DNA from: Erigeron canadensis
Lineage: Eukaryota; Streptophyta; Magnoliopsida; Asterales; Asteraceae
Length of the DNA stretch: 64,000 nucleotides
NCBI RefSeq assembly: GCF_010389155.1
Contig: NC_057767.1
Coordinates: forward strand, 23,447,723 to 23,511,722
Direction of reading: 5' to 3'
The notes under the pieces: model-generated
Database searches by the model: none
What the model was told of the DNA's origin: nothing
What the model saw: only the letters and a program-made list of their open reading frames with translations
Program-made: the position numbers and the translations under genes
In this document: one piece after another, positions 42,793 to 55,319 of the stretch
Layout of the letters: every line of letters begins with the position of its first letter
Position numbering within the stretch: position 1 is the first letter of the stretch

Positions 42793-45700
42793 TTACTTGT
42801 TATGTAGCAATGGAGACAGTGGTTGCCTTGGTGAACCAGCTGGATCACTCAACTCAGTCTTCTTCTTCTCAATGGGGCTGTTCTCTTTGGGACAAGGGCT
42901 AGATTTTCGTTTATAATTCTGCACCAAAAAGGAACAACACATGAATGTAATTCTATTATTCAGGGTGTAAATGAGTTGATACTGCTAGAGATTGCAGTTT
43001 TGACTCATTTGTAGGTCAATTTGGGTTGTTTTTAATATTTAAGGGGTCAAAATTGGGTATAATCAAGCTCTGTAATGTTTTACCAAAATGGGTAAAACGG
43101 CCAAGTGTGTCATAAGAGTTCTGTAATGTAGTATGCATATATTATGTAAAGATAATAGTTCTATGTTCGTTCCAAGTTGACCCTGATGTGTTTCATTTAA
43201 CATAGAAAGATCACCATTATTGACCTAGTACCCAATGTGCCCTACCCTCACATTTTAGAACCTCCAGATACTGCAGATTTCTTACCTTGATGGATTCACT
43301 GCTATGTTTTCCCCCGGAATCAAAAAGCTGTCGTTCTTTCTGGAGTAGATTTGTCAACTTCGTGTTTTCCTTATCTAGCATGTTGTTTTCATCAAATAAC
43401 GCTGTAACCTGGCCACATTGAAAGATGTTTGGTTGAGCTAGATCAATAATGTTTTAGTATTTGCATAGTCTGATATAATGTTGTAAGAAGAAAGGGAGAT
43501 CTTGTGGAGTCTGTGGTTGAGTCAGAGAATTGTGCTGTGCATAGAGATCACAAACTCGAAATTGAAGGTATATAGAGTAAAAGAACAACATTGTCTGTCC
43601 TAAAATATAGTACAGAATCTCATTTTTCGTTACAGCATGTAGTAGGAAATATGATTTGGTTGTGGGTACCTAGTGTATTCAAGGAGCATAACTTGTCATA
43701 GGGATTCACAAAAACAAACGAGTAATTGCAGTAAATAAGAATGCACTCTTCATTTATGTTTAAGCATATAACGAGACTTTATTTGCCGTTCTATTACCTT
43801 TGCATCAGAACAAAAATGGATTATTATAATTTTTTAATAAACAGTAATCTGATTAAGCGCAGTCCGTTAAAAATATTAAAAGACTCTAATTCTGGTGCCT
43901 TGAATACAATCAGAAATAAGAAAAATAAGGAGGTGTCCTATCCTCTTCAAATGGTTAAGGTTGAAAAGCTAATTGAGGACATATGTCATACAGATATTAA
44001 GACTATGCTTTTAGATGATAATTGTCTATCTTCAGGATCTATTGTAAAAGATTATGATGTTTAAGAATCTATAACACGTTGCATGGTCCCTTACACAAGA
44101 AACAAAAATAAAGTATGATCTCCTTTTATGGTTTTTATAGATGAGACCTAAAACACAAAAGGTGTAGAGAATTACTTTTTACCGTAACAAACCCCAAAAA
44201 AGTGGGATCAGCCTCGGGAAGAGTCTAGATTTAGTTGTATTTGGTTCAATTCTAGACTATTCTTGTAACTGTAATTGTACTTTTTGACAACTAGTGACTT
44301 GCTAGTTCGTCTATTATAATATATAATTTTTGCCATTCTAAAAAAAAGTGGGATCAGTCTACTTGAAACTTTTTATACAAAGTGTTTGGGTTTATGCACC
44401 TAAGGATTCTGTTTGTTTGAATGTTGGAGACTACGATGATTGTTAGAAAAACAAAACGACTACTGTAAGTAAAAATGCCAATTATCTATATCATACAACA
44501 ATAATAAATAAGCTAAACAAATAACGAACGCACCTCCTCTTCAGCTGTCGTGAGATTAATCCATAACAGGTCTTTATCATTCTGCAACTTCTTGATCTCA
44601 GAAGCCAGGGCCAAAAGTTCCAACGTTGATGGACTCAAGCTGCATTTATTTTAATAAACATTAGTAAATATTGTGAAAAAAAGGTTATCTAGATAATGAA
44701 AGAAAAAGAGAACAGTTCCAACCTATCCCACACTTTTAGCATCTCTTGGCACACATCAATCCCACTATTAGCCTCCAAAAACGAGTGTGCTGTTGATGCG
44801 ATTTCATCCTTCTCGGTCAAAGTTGAGAGCAATGTATCGATAAGAAGGTATTCTGTAGATTCCTTGTCTGCTAGTGTACCGACCTTATTCAAGTAATACA
44901 GTTTATGCTTATTATGATCAAGACTGATTATAAAGAAGAAATCATGAACTAATAAAATCATCAATAATAGGAATTGACAAGAGATAAGACCACGAAATAG
45001 CCAGGATTACAGTAATTATCTCACCAGTCAGGCATTTTCATTGTTGAAGCAATTTCTAATTCAGGATCTCATGAAAATGGGAACTTTTGACTTGACAAGA
45101 AAGTATTTTACAGTTAACAAGATCCCTGAATTATCCATTACTAGTTTCTATCAGAAAATCAAGGAATTTAGAAGGCTCAAAGCAATGTCATTAATTTGTT
45201 TCAATAATGTCATTAAGTTGTTAAGAAAGGACAAATTGCTATTTAAACTTCTAGAAAAAGAAAAGGTTCACAATTTCCTTACAATCACGAGGTATGCTTG
45301 GTCCAAAAAATAAAGACCATGAACAGGCATTTAAGTTGCAAAAATCGCAGGGATGGAAAAAGATAAGTAAATTTAGCTAGAATGTACTACCTATAATCTA
45401 CATCTTAATAAATGTTACTATAATTAAATCAGTCCAAATTGTTTGACAGTAAAAAATTTATAAAATCCCAGAACAGTGAAAAGAAGAGAGAATTGTATGG
45501 ACCAAAATCAATGTTATCAATATTTTTGTATAAAAAGAAAGCACTTTTTGCTTGAACGAAAACAATACAATTCAGTGGAGACATCCTAGAAGTCATAATC
45601 CTATTAAATTTAATTAAATATAGAAATAGAAAGCATCTCTTCGACTCTTCTGCACATTATCACATGTTCAAAACATTACACGATCTTGCGGACAATGATA

Positions 45701-47030
45701 ACTTTGACAAGTTTAAACAAAGTTGACTCTCAGATTACCTGAGATGGTCGGGTGGTTTACGTAACAGGTAAAAACAGGTTTGGGTTCACACAGGGTAATT
45801 ATCCAATTCTTAGTTTAGTCAGGATTATATGACCTTCTTTTTTTGTCCATTTTATTAGACTTCTACGAACAAGTGATGCGTTAGATATGATTAAAACACT
45901 ATATTATCAGAGCAATATAAACGTTTTCTCTTTATATTTACATCTACCTACTTCCATAATGTCTGCTTCTTGCCACCAAGAAGTCACTTATTTGGCCAAC
46001 CCTTTCATTACCATCAAACGAAACAAAAAATTACCTTTTGCCCCACGGCCTTTTGCTTAAAAACCTGCAGTTCTTCTGTCAATCTGCTCAGTTCCTCCTC
46101 CAAATAACAAACACGCGACTCTGCCACTTTCGCCTTTTCATCAGCCTCATTCCCAAAATCCATCAAAACTTGTACATCACGATCGTACAATGAACACTCA
46201 TCTTCCCATTTGTGGCATTGACTCAACAAGTTATCACATTCCATTGCCAATCTCCGATTCTCTTCCACAAATTTCTTCACAGCTTTTGCATTCATGCTTG
46301 ATTCGGCCTAATGTATCACAACACAATTAAGTAATTAACCATCATCAATTATACTGCAATATAACCATAATAATAATAATAACTAAAAAACAAGATACAT
46401 ACATTTTATGCTACAAAGATGGATAGTTATTTGAAATAAAAAACCAAGAAAATCGACAAACTTATATTGCGTTAAATTTGTTAATTTGAAATCTTCCTAA
46501 ATAACACATTGCCACATTTAAGATTCAAATTGCAATAAAACATTCAAACGCTAAAATCCTAATATTTCTGATAAAAATATATATAAAAAAAATCCCAAAA
46601 TGATAAACTTCGATTAGTATTCAATTCGTCGAATGTTCAAAAATAACAAAATCCAACCAAACATTCCGATAATCCATTTCGAGTTTCTTTCAATGTGTGT
46701 CATTATCTCAAACTTATTCCAGTAATCCAAAACTATCCAAAAAAAATTCACAATCAAATCCAATACTAGAATAAAATAATCAAAGAATAAAATTATAATG
46801 TCCAAATTATAATAATTTTAAAAATAATAAAAACAAACCTTCAAACCCTCAATGGTTTTATCTTTCTCAGCCAATTTTTCTTTCAAATTCCAACATTTTT
46901 CTTGACCATCTCTTTTTTCTTCTTCATATGATTGAATCTTTAATTCCAAAGTCCGTTTCGACACCGGAAGCCCGAGCGAATATTCGATGGATTCGCGTAA
47001 ATAATCGTCGACTTGTTGTGAAATATCCAT
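42793..47030 (-). CDS. Conserved plant coiled-coil protein, six exons
   Basis: Exons (minus strand): 46839-47030, 46035-46307, 44723-44883, 44534-44639, 43286-43408 and 42793-42918. All have GT...AG borders and matching phases, giving 326 residues. The start is 'MDISQQVDDYLRESIEYSLGLP'. Most of the chain is coiled coil ('ENRRLAMECDNLLSQCHKWEDECS', 'FGNEADEKAKVAESRV', 'LASEIKKLQNDKDLLWI', 'LFDENNMLDKEN'). The tail is basic and proline-rich ('NYKRKSSPCPKENSPIEKK', PRQPLSPLLHNK) and could be a nuclear or microtubule-binding tail. I recognise it as a conserved plant protein but know no assigned function. Exon 3 has an alternative acceptor 24 bp upstream that would add eight residues (HKLYYLNK). 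Intron 4 contains a LINE tail. This is the only complete ordinary gene in the window. Confidence 0.9.
43741..44064 (+). other. 107-codon open frame in intron 4 of the coiled-coil gene
   Basis: The frame runs antisense to the host gene, with mixed composition ('LIKRSPLKILKDSNSGALN', 'VEKLIEDICHTDIKTMLLD'). It looks more like protein than the other chance frames here, but matches nothing I recognise. It could be a captured exon or a chance ORF. Confidence 0.25.
44212..44341 (+). mobile_element. 5'-truncated LINE tail
   Basis: About 130 bp end in TTTTTGCCATTCT and an A run, the usual end of plant L1-like LINEs. An exact GTGGGATCAG duplication with its preceding A run (44196-44211 and 44342-44357, up to 16 bp) flanks it. 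It lies in intron 4 of the coiled-coil gene in the opposite orientation. Confidence 0.8.
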
Positions 47031-47200
47031 CTTTTTTTATGAATGTGAATCTGTATTTTTGTGTATTTTTTGGAAATGAATGAATTTAGAGAGATTAGTT
47101 AAGAAATCAAGGTTGATTTTTGTGGAAATTTAAGACTAGGGTTTTGGTGGTCTTAGAGATATTTGAATTTGGGGACAGCCGTTATATATGTAATTGTTTG
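47031..47200 (-). promoter_or_regulatory. Probable promoter and 5' UTR of the coiled-coil gene
   Basis: The sequence just upstream of the ATG is AT-rich with CT-rich bits on the minus strand. A minus-strand 'ATTACATATATAACGGC' near 47180 may hold the TATA element. The call is by position mainly. Confidence 0.4.
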
Positions 47201-47562
47201 TATTTAGTCCCTGTAGTTTTGACTGATGCTTAAATAGGTCATGATGATATTATCGATTTTGGTCCGTTTTGTTATTTGTAATGATTTTGGAATTTGGTAA
47301 CAAGGATGACAAACAAGCCCGTATCTCATGAGGAATCCTGAACCTCGATCCTCATGGGCCTAGTTTGGGTCTAGGTATACGGGTCTAGAGCCGAATATGG
47401 GAATGATTTTTTTTTAACGGGTCCGAAATTAGTTAAACCTGGTCCTCTGGCCACTTGTTATCCCTATTTGGTAGTCAATACTCAATTGTTTAAAAAGTTA
47501 TTGTTGCTTTGCATAAATTTATTTTGAAGTTGCAGATATTTTTTTATAAGATGAGAGAAACG

Positions 47563-47887
47563 TATGCGCACGTTGGGCGGTGATGGCGGAGTGGTGATGT
47601 AATGGCGGTGGCAGTGATAAGGTGATTTACCTGACGGGCTCCGCCTTCAAATTTAAAAGTTTATCGAAAGTATATCAAATGACCTCTTTAATGAAAAAAT
47701 ATGAAATTTTAAGAACAGCCATATAACTTTTATAATTTATCGATATACGATTTTTGAAATAAAAGATTTTGAATGAATTAAAGTAATAAAATGATTTATG
47801 TAAGAGAGAGAGAAAAAAATGAGTGGTTGAAATTTGAAGAGAGAGAAATAGTATTATAGTTATGAGTTTAAGTAAATATAGAATAGA
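47563..47887 (-). mobile_element. Possible mini-Helitron, minus strand
   Basis: On the minus strand it starts TCTATTCTATATTTACTTA and ends in a GC-rich block (CCGCCATCACCGCCCAACGT) like the other Helitron 3' ends. The terminal CTRR is not clear. Diverged. Confidence 0.42.
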
Positions 47888-47946
47888 TAGAAGTGACATT
47901 TTGAAAAAGTAAATGTTGAAACTTAAAATTTAAACAGAGAATATTA

Positions 47947-48540
47947 CACTACAAGAATTTAATCATTAAGAGATAAATTTAGCGACTTACTCCCTCCGTC
48001 CCATTTTAGTTGTCTTATTTTGACTGGTCAAGTCTTTTTCTTCCGACTTTGACCGTAAATATCTTTGTTTGTGTTATATATTAGTTGATGAAAGTTATAT
48101 CAATGAAAAGTACATTTAAAGCTCAATCAATTCATATATGTTTGTATCAAGTGTTATATAACACAAACAAAGATATCTACGATCAAAGTTAAAAGAAAAA
48201 TATTCAAAAAGTCAAACTAGGACACTTAATATTGGACGGAGAAAATACAATTTAAAGTCGCTATTTTGTGATGCAAGTGGAGACTTGTTTAGCGACATCC
48301 TCGATTTCATTGTCGCAACTTGAGTTGAAAGTTGAGTGGCAAAATGTTGCTAGTTTACAAAGTCGCAAGTTTTGTATCAAATTAAGTCGCTAATTTGCGA
48401 CGTCCTTGAACATGTGGCTAATCTTGCGTCTTCTTAATATACATCGCTAATGGTGTCGTTAATTTGCGTCTTCGTATAAACTAGAAGCTAATGGAGTTGC
48501 TTATTATATGACGTTTTATTTGCTGCTAATAGTGTTGTAA
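47947..48540 (+). mobile_element. CACTA terminal fragment with GCGAC repeats
   Basis: It begins CACTACAAGAATTTAATC, a CACTA-type terminus. From 48250 to 48480 it repeats AGTCGCTAATTTGCGAC-type motifs, like subterminal repeats of this superfamily. A Stowaway MITE (47990-48245) is inserted near the terminus. No matching right end was found, so it is a truncated piece. Confidence 0.65.
47990..48245. mobile_element. Stowaway MITE (Tc1/mariner)
   Basis: The left end CTCCCTCCGTCCCATTTTAG and right end TATTGGACGGAGAAAA form the known Stowaway inverted repeats (the right one with point changes). TA duplications lie at 47988-47989 and 48246-48247. The inside folds too: GTGTTATATATTAGTTGATG against TCAAGTGTTATATAACACAA. 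Confidence 0.92.
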
Positions 48541-48969
48541 AATGTGTTTATTTTTTATTATTATGACTAAAACTTTTCAATTTTTTTTGTTTTGTTTAAC
48601 GCTAAGTGATTCATTTATTATTTTTTTAATTTTTAATTTAATTAACAAATGGCAGCTTCAATGTTCTAAATTAAACTAGAAACAACTATCAGATGACACA
48701 TCTTATGATTTCAAAATCAATTAGCACCTCAAAACTCGAGTTTAATTGCTATTTCACTTCAAAAGTTAGCGTCGTCGATTAAACCATCCCACCACTCTTT
48801 TTCACACTTTTTCTCCCTTTTCCTACGCTCATCCATGATCAGTCCAAACGCCGTCGTCACACCCCCAATTTCGCTGCCTTCACTTTGTCTATTTCGCCTG
48901 TCTTCACTCCGTCTAATTAGCTTTATAATATAATATAGATAAAAGATTCTTAAATTTATATCATATGAT
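48541..48969. other. No gene recognised
   Basis: AT-rich DNA. The last five bases ATGAT (48965-48969) are the target duplication of the copia element. Confidence 0.5.
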
Positions 48970-49690
48970 TGTTAGAATATGAACACACAAATGAACATAT
49001 AATCACGAGTAAGCGCAACGGAAGAAATCAAAACAAATATGCAATCAAATTAATTAACAAAGAATAGAATTGAGTTGTGTACCTTATGCAAAGCTCCAAT
49101 AAGATAAGAATAATAATATTATTATTATTGCTTAGGGTTTAAAGCAAAACTCCTCTACGATCGCACACTAGACACCCCGAATAATGTATGCTAGTACCCC
49201 GATCACTAACCGAACAACCCTTTGTTACAAACCCTTAACTTCAAAGTCGAAATACCCTTAAGAAAATGGGAGATCGGCCGCTTCAAAGAAAAAGGGAGAA
49301 GAGGAGAGAAAACTTATGTGAATGTATGCATGAAAAAAAAGAACGAAAAACCTAGAATTAAGCCCTCTATTTATAGGGAATAATTAGGTTAAACATTGCT
49401 TGGAAAATAAGCTAGATCAAGGCTTACAAAACCTTAATGTGGTCGGGCCCCCCTTAGCTTTAGGGTCCAAATCCATTTTCCAATTTCACATTTTAATCCT
49501 CCTCTTTAATCAATTAAATATAATTAACCCTTTAATTATGTTTAATTAATCATTTCGTGATCAAACTAATCAATATAGTACTTTAATATATCAATTAATA
49601 TTATCGAGTTACCGTGTCATTTCGTGTGACCCCGTAGGCTTAAATTATTCCCGGATATGCGATTTATAATAAAATGATCACACTCCAACA
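48970..49690 (-). repeat. 3' LTR of the copia element
   Basis: The 721 bp match 57653-58295 except for about 60 extra bases near the left end. They share 'CGATCGCACACTAGACACCC' and 'AGCCCTCTATTTATAGGGAA', the latter a palindromic TATA-like block. Confidence 0.93.
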
Positions 49691-50559
49691 ACTCCCACTT
49701 AAGCATGTTATCATAAAGGCAATAACATTGGTTGGCGTCTAGCAACACTCCAATGCTCCTGGAAATATTTAAGAATAGATTCTTAAATTGCCAAGTTGAA
49801 ATGATTTTGTCTTTAATATCCCTTTGGTCAGATACCCTTGTTAATTTATGAATATGGATCAATGTCATTTCATAATTTAACGATTATGTTTCTCATTTCT
49901 ACAATTAATTAAGATTACCAAATTAGTTAAGGCAACTTCTTGAGTTCATTTGGGTGTGGCCACACAAACATCTTCAATTAATTAAAGAGGGCGCCAAATG
50001 GTATCATACTTCAGTTGCAAATTGAAGGAACAAATCCTGTATTGACTACAAGTGTCTGGCCAGGTCGTTTCTCAACATTTCTGAAAATAGCCCTTTATTA
50101 CTGCCTTATTCAGGACAGATAGGAACTATATCAAGAAATGCAATCCACACATGCATAACTCACTTGTATCTCAAGTCAAAGGATAAATAAAGTAACCATT
50201 TCACGAATTTCATTTAATGACGCCGATCCATAAAATGATAATTCGTTCTGTGGGGTAAGTCCAATATTCACCTTTTGAATATCATGTGAGTTTGGTACGA
50301 TCCACTATCTTCAAAATATTCCCTTAAATATTTTCACCAATCTCTCACAATTGTCTTACTTTAATAATATTCCCATATAATTAATCGACAATGGACGTTT
50401 AGAATATTTAACTAATATTCATGGATTTAAACATGCAAATATATGACACAATTATTATAAAATTGAAACCACTTATACCGCGTATAAAAATTCATATATT
50501 GAAAATAACAATTTTTTAACATCCCATTATCCAAATACCAATCACAAATTTACATGATA

Positions 50560-52115
50560 TAACTTAGCAATAAATTAAGCCCACGTCATACTTATTGACC
50601 TTTCCTTTTGACAATGTCTTTGTAAAAAGATCCGCTAAGTTATAATCTGTGTGAACTTTGAGTAATTTGATTTCACGCAATTCGCTTTGCTCACGAACGT
50701 AGTGATATCTTCTCAGGTAATGTCTGGCACCTTTCTGAAACCCCGGGTTCATTGGCAATGATAATTGCTCCCGAATTATCATAGTACAATTCTATAGGTG
50801 TGTTATTTGAGGATTATCATATAAATCCAAAAATAAACTTTTTAATCCAGACAACCTTCATGTCGTCTTCTCTGAGACGACAATATACTCAGACTCTGTC
50901 ACATACATAGCAACTTTGGTTTGCTTTTAGCTTAAAGCATTCCATTGTGTCCTCATTTAAAATGAAGACGTATCCTGACTGATATTCTTGAAATATCTTC
51001 ATTAGTCATCAAATCCAACATCACAAATTCTATTACCATTTGAATTTTGATCAGGATTTCAACCATACACCAAGAATAATTCTTTAGTAGTCTGCATGTA
51101 CTTAAGAATATTTTTCACAGCAGTTCAATGATCCTCTTCGGGATTTTGCTAATAGATCTAACAATATTTGAGCGACCACAACTTCAGGTCTAGTGCATCT
51201 TACCGTATACATGATAGAACCCACCGCCGAAGCATAAGGAATTCTTTTCATACACTCCACCTCTTCAGGCGAAGAAGCACCATTCTTCCTAGATAAATTA
51301 AGTCTTTCTTGCATAAGCAAATTTCCGCGCTTAGAATTTTCCATCTTGAATCTCTTCAAGATCTTATCTATATACGCACTTTGACTTAATCCGATCAACC
51401 GTTTACTTCTATCTCTATAGATTTTGATTCCAAGTATGAATGTTGCTTCACCCAAGTCTTTCATAGCGAAACACATTCCAAGATAAGATTTAACGTCTTT
51501 CAACATTGGAAATGTGATTTCCTATTATCAATATGTCATCAACATACAGGACAAGGAAAGTAACATTACTCCCACTAGCTTTGCGATATACACATGGCTC
51601 ATCAGGATTCTGAACAAAATCAAACTTTTTGATCTGTTCATCAAACCTTTTATTCCAACTCCTTGATGCTTGCTTCAATCCATAAATGGACCTTTGAAGT
51701 TTACATACTTTGTTGGAATGTTTCGGATCGACAAAACCTTCTAGTTATACCATATAGACTTCCTCGTCTAGAAAACCACTCAAGAGAGCGGTTTTCACAT
51801 CCATTTGCCATATCTCAAAGTCATAGTACACTGCTATGGCTAAGATGATCCTAATAACTCTAATGTCCACAACGGGAGAAAATGTTTCCTCATAATCAAC
51901 TCCAAAAAAGTTGAGTATAACCTTTCACCACAAGACGAGCTTTATAGGTGTGTACCTTTCCATCCTTGTCGGTCTTCTTCTTGAAGATCCACTTACACCC
52001 AACGGTTCTACCATTTGGTAGAAGATCAATCAAACTCCAGACTTGATTATCTTTCATAGATTTCATTTCGACATTCGCAGCTTCAAGACATTTGTCAGAT
52101 TCCGGATCTGATAAT
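50560..52115 (-). pseudogene. copia reverse transcriptase and RNase H
   Basis: The start of the RT domain is at about 51900-52110 ('SMKDNQVWSLIDLLPNGRTV', CKWIFKKKTDKDGKV, YKARLVVKG). 51490-51678 holds 'QASRSWNKRFDEQIKKF' and the catalytic YVDD box (VLYVDDILIIGN). The end of RT lies in 51102-51506 ('MKDLGEATFILGIKIYRD', GLSQSAYIDKILKRF). RNase H follows (51000-50560) and ends with the copia signature 'NLADLFTKTLSKGK' near 50590. The YVDD box itself is intact, but frameshifts and stops separate the segments. The nested element cuts the polyprotein just upstream. Confidence 0.88.
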
Positions 52116-53785
52116 TGATGTGACTAATTTATACCCATTACCCACATCATTATTGGCTATTTATTTATATGTTTTAAGTCTACTTTGTGTGCATTTGGCG
52201 CGTTTATGGTGTTTGTTAGTAGTTTCAGGCGCTTAGCAGGTTACGTAGTGATTTGGCTCACATTTGGAAGACTATTGGCTAATACAATAATTCATGAAGT
52301 CGAAAGTTGATTTATGCAAAAGAAATAATGAAAGTGGCGAGTTGGAAGTTGAAAACGAGGTGGTCGAAGTTTTTGTGTCCACTGCGACGCAGTGGAAATG
52401 CACATCTGCCCACTGCGCCGCAGTGGTTATTCATGCACGAGTGATTTTTGTCCAGTGAGATTTGGCTGCGCCGCAGTGGTGGGTTTGTACGAGTCCACTG
52501 CGCCGCAGTCACCCCTTTTGCACGCGAAGATTTGCCAGTGATATTTGGCTGCGCCGCAGTGGATGGCATGCACGATCCCACAGCGCCGCAGTCATCCATG
52601 TTGCATACGAAGGGAATTCCAGTGATATTTGGCTGCGACGCAGTGGAGGCCTTTACATGACCACTGCGCCGCAGTGGGAGGCTGGTCAACAAAAGTCAAC
52701 GGCCGACTTAAAGCCTTATTTTTCAAGAGGTATAAATATAAACCCTAGGCACGAATTTCGAGGCATTCAAACTCTTTCTAGGAGCTGCTCTATCAGGATT
52801 CTTCCTTCTCCAATCAAGTGTTTCACTTAGGCGGACTCATTGAAGATATTACGGGCACCCATCTAGATCGTATCTACATTATTGTCTTGCAAGTTATTTT
52901 CTTCAAACAATTGGTACTTCATGTTTCTTTTCCGTTTCTTTGATTATTGTGAATTGATCATGAGTGGCTAACTGCTTAATCATCCACCTTGATGAAACTA
53001 GACGGATAATGTGATTGCTATATTTTTAATTTAAAAGGGTTTATTTAATTATCGTTGTTCTGTGATCTTGATGGTTTTAATTCTTTTCATTTAATTAAAA
53101 TCGATATTGGTTGCATATGATTCTTCGTTGGTGGTACCAGTCGAATGTGTATGTGATTTTAAAACGGTTACTTGTCTATAAGTAATTATCACTAGTTCAT
53201 GGTATGATAGTGAATATCATTTTAAGTAAAGATTAAAATTGTCAACGTGATTGATATCGGTTGGTGGTACCACGTTATTGTCACATAGGTTCAATTGATA
53301 ATTTGATAAGTAGATAAAAACTATCGTTAGAAGAATTGTCTTGGTCTTGGTGGTACCGGCTCGGGTAATTAGACTAGTCAGGTGGATCGATAAATTATTC
53401 ATGGATGGTGGTACCACGTGAATAGTTTAATCTTGTCACGACTACTTTTCAAACTCTTAAGAATTTGTTCCTCATCAAATGCAATCACATTTAAAGTCAA
53501 AGGAAGTCAAGGTGGATGACTTTTAATTATTTTGTCTGAATCTTTCTTTAATTTAATGCAATCAATTGGCAAATCAATTTGTTTAATTGTCAAAGGGAAT
53601 TTCGAGCAACACCTGTTTTCCAAACCATTAAACAAGCAATTAATCATTTCACAGTCCCTGAGAACGAACTCAGACTTACCTCTTTGCTGTATTACAAACG
53701 ATCGGGTCCACTGCCCGTGAGTGCGTAATAGTTAGTTCTTTGGTAGTTTTAGTTTACAAATATTAAAGCTCGATTTGGCACATCA
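52116..53785 (+). mobile_element. Solo-LTR-like element nested in copia, with GC palindromes
   Basis: The ends TGATGTGACTAA and TTTGGCACATCA form a short inverted repeat, and ATAAT duplications flank it (52111-52115 and 53786-53790). Between 52380 and 52680 seven CACTGCG(C/A)CGCAGTGG-type palindromes or half-sites alternate with GTGATATTTGGCTGCG spacers. Further on, GTGGTACC motifs recur about every 60-110 bp (53130-53420). The GACGATCGGGTCCACTGCCCGT-like block near 53695 pairs with the block near 2312 in the reverse copy. There is no coding, so this is either a solo LTR or a non-coding LTR derivative. Confidence 0.8.
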
Positions 53786-53997
53786 ATAATGCAGCATTAA
53801 AATTAGGAGGTTCATTCAAATCTCCTACCACGTGTTCTTCAGACTCAATCATAAGATTTAATCTATCACGGGCACGTATTGTCCTTGAGGACCTACGAAT
53901 TGGAATCGCTTTATCTTCAACTTGTAGTTCACCTAGAGATTCATCTTTAACAATCCTCCCACTATCTTCTTGAGATATGAGTTTCCTTTCAAGGAAC

Positions 53998-55080
53998 TCA
54001 GCAAATAAAAAAAAAAATACTTGGACAGTGTTTCCGGTAGGAAAGTAGAATTAGTAACCCATTGTTTCCTTTGGGTATCCTACAAAGATGCACTTTGACA
54101 GATCTGGATTCAAGTTTGTCAGGCGTGTCTCGTTTCACGAGTGCCTCACATCCCCAGACCTTTAAGTAAGACAACTTAGGAACACTTCCATGCCACAATT
54201 CATGCGGTGTCTTGTCAACCTTCTTGGTTGGAACCATATTGAGAATGCATGCAGCAATCTCTAGAGCATAATCCCAAAATGAAATGGGAGAGTCTTAAGG
54301 TTCATCGTTTATCTTAACATGTTCAACAAGGTTCGATTTCTCCTTTCACATATACCCTTATATAGAAGTAAGCTCTTGGATAAATTCACAAACTTTTAAA
54401 TGATCCTTAAACTTTTGGCTTAAGCATTTTCCACCTCGATCCTAACGAAAAATCTTGATGGTTTTACTGAGTTGATTTCCTACTTCATTTTTAAATACTT
54501 TGAATGTTTCGAAGACTTCATGTTTATGTTTAAGCAAATAAACACAACCATACAACTGAAATCACTCATAAAAATGATGAAGTAGTTAGCACATTTCCTT
54601 GACACTTGCCTAAATGGGCTACATACACCCGAATGTATTAGTCCAAATAATTCCCTAGCCCTCTCCGATTTTATGCGGAAAAGGGTATTCTTGTCATCTT
54701 GCCGAAAACATAAGGCATGCATTTGTCAAATGATTCATCGTTAGATTTAACGATCTCTCGTCAAATGATTCATCATTTGATTTTAAGATCCCTTCAATTT
54801 GAAGTATGCATTTCTTGCTAACGACAACGCATTTATCAAATGATTCATCATTTGATTGTAAGATTTCTTCATTTTGAAAACTTTCAATGCGTTTCTAACG
54901 ATAATTCCAAAAACACGCATTTTATCAAATGATTCATCATTTGATTTCAAGATCTCTTCATACCAAAGATTTCCAATGCGTTTCTTGCTAATGATAATGT
55001 CAAAACATGCATTTATCAAATGATTCATCATTTGATTGTAAAACACCGTCCCTTTGAAGTCTTTAAATGTCTTTCTTGAC
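53998..55080 (-). pseudogene. copia gag-pre-integrase and integrase
   Basis: 54480-54722 gives 'ERARELFGLIHSGVCSPFR', the start of the integrase core. 53998-54237 gives KTPHELWHGSVPKLSYLKV and 'GCEALVKRDTPDKLESRS', the conserved end. Upstream (54720-55080) the pre-integrase segment ending LKSNDESFDK occurs four times. All parts contain frameshifts. Confidence 0.85.
54720..55060 (-). repeat. Four tandem copies of a gag-pre-integrase segment
   Basis: ATCAAATGATTCATCATTTGAT recurs near 54727, 54838, 54925 and 55017 with short spacers containing TTTCCAATGCGTTTCTTGCTA-like sequence (units about 90-110 bp). On the minus strand each copy encodes LKSNDESFDK. Normal copia elements carry this block once. 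Confidence 0.85.
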
Positions 55081-55319
55081 AAAATTAAACAAGATGACAA
55101 TGTCAAAGATAGTTAGAGTCCAAGTTAAACTTGACTCTTTGCTATTGAATTATTATTTGTATAACAACGCATATAATTCAAATTTGAAGACACTTGAAGC
55201 ACTTGCCGAACTAGCTTGTTTCTTCTTCGCATTCAACTCAGCTATATACTTTAGTTATATGCTCCTTTTGCCAAAAGGGTCTTTTAAGGTTTTGAGGCAT
55301 ACACAACTTGTTTTCTCTT

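Noticed and set aside
45041..45313. A 90-codon plus-strand frame in intron 2 of the coiled-coil gene
   Set aside because: It has no recognisable motif, plain AT-rich composition and no repeat or capture evidence, so it is probably chance.
52380..52680. Regular short palindromes that look like a CRISPR array
   Set aside because: Spacers are themselves repeats of each other, the setting is a plant LTR, and no cas genes are present.
52448..52830. Two overlapping plus-strand frames and one minus-strand frame of 70-126 codons
   Set aside because: They are produced by the GC-rich palindromic repeats, and the repeated LRRSG-type peptides come from GCGCCGCAGTGG.
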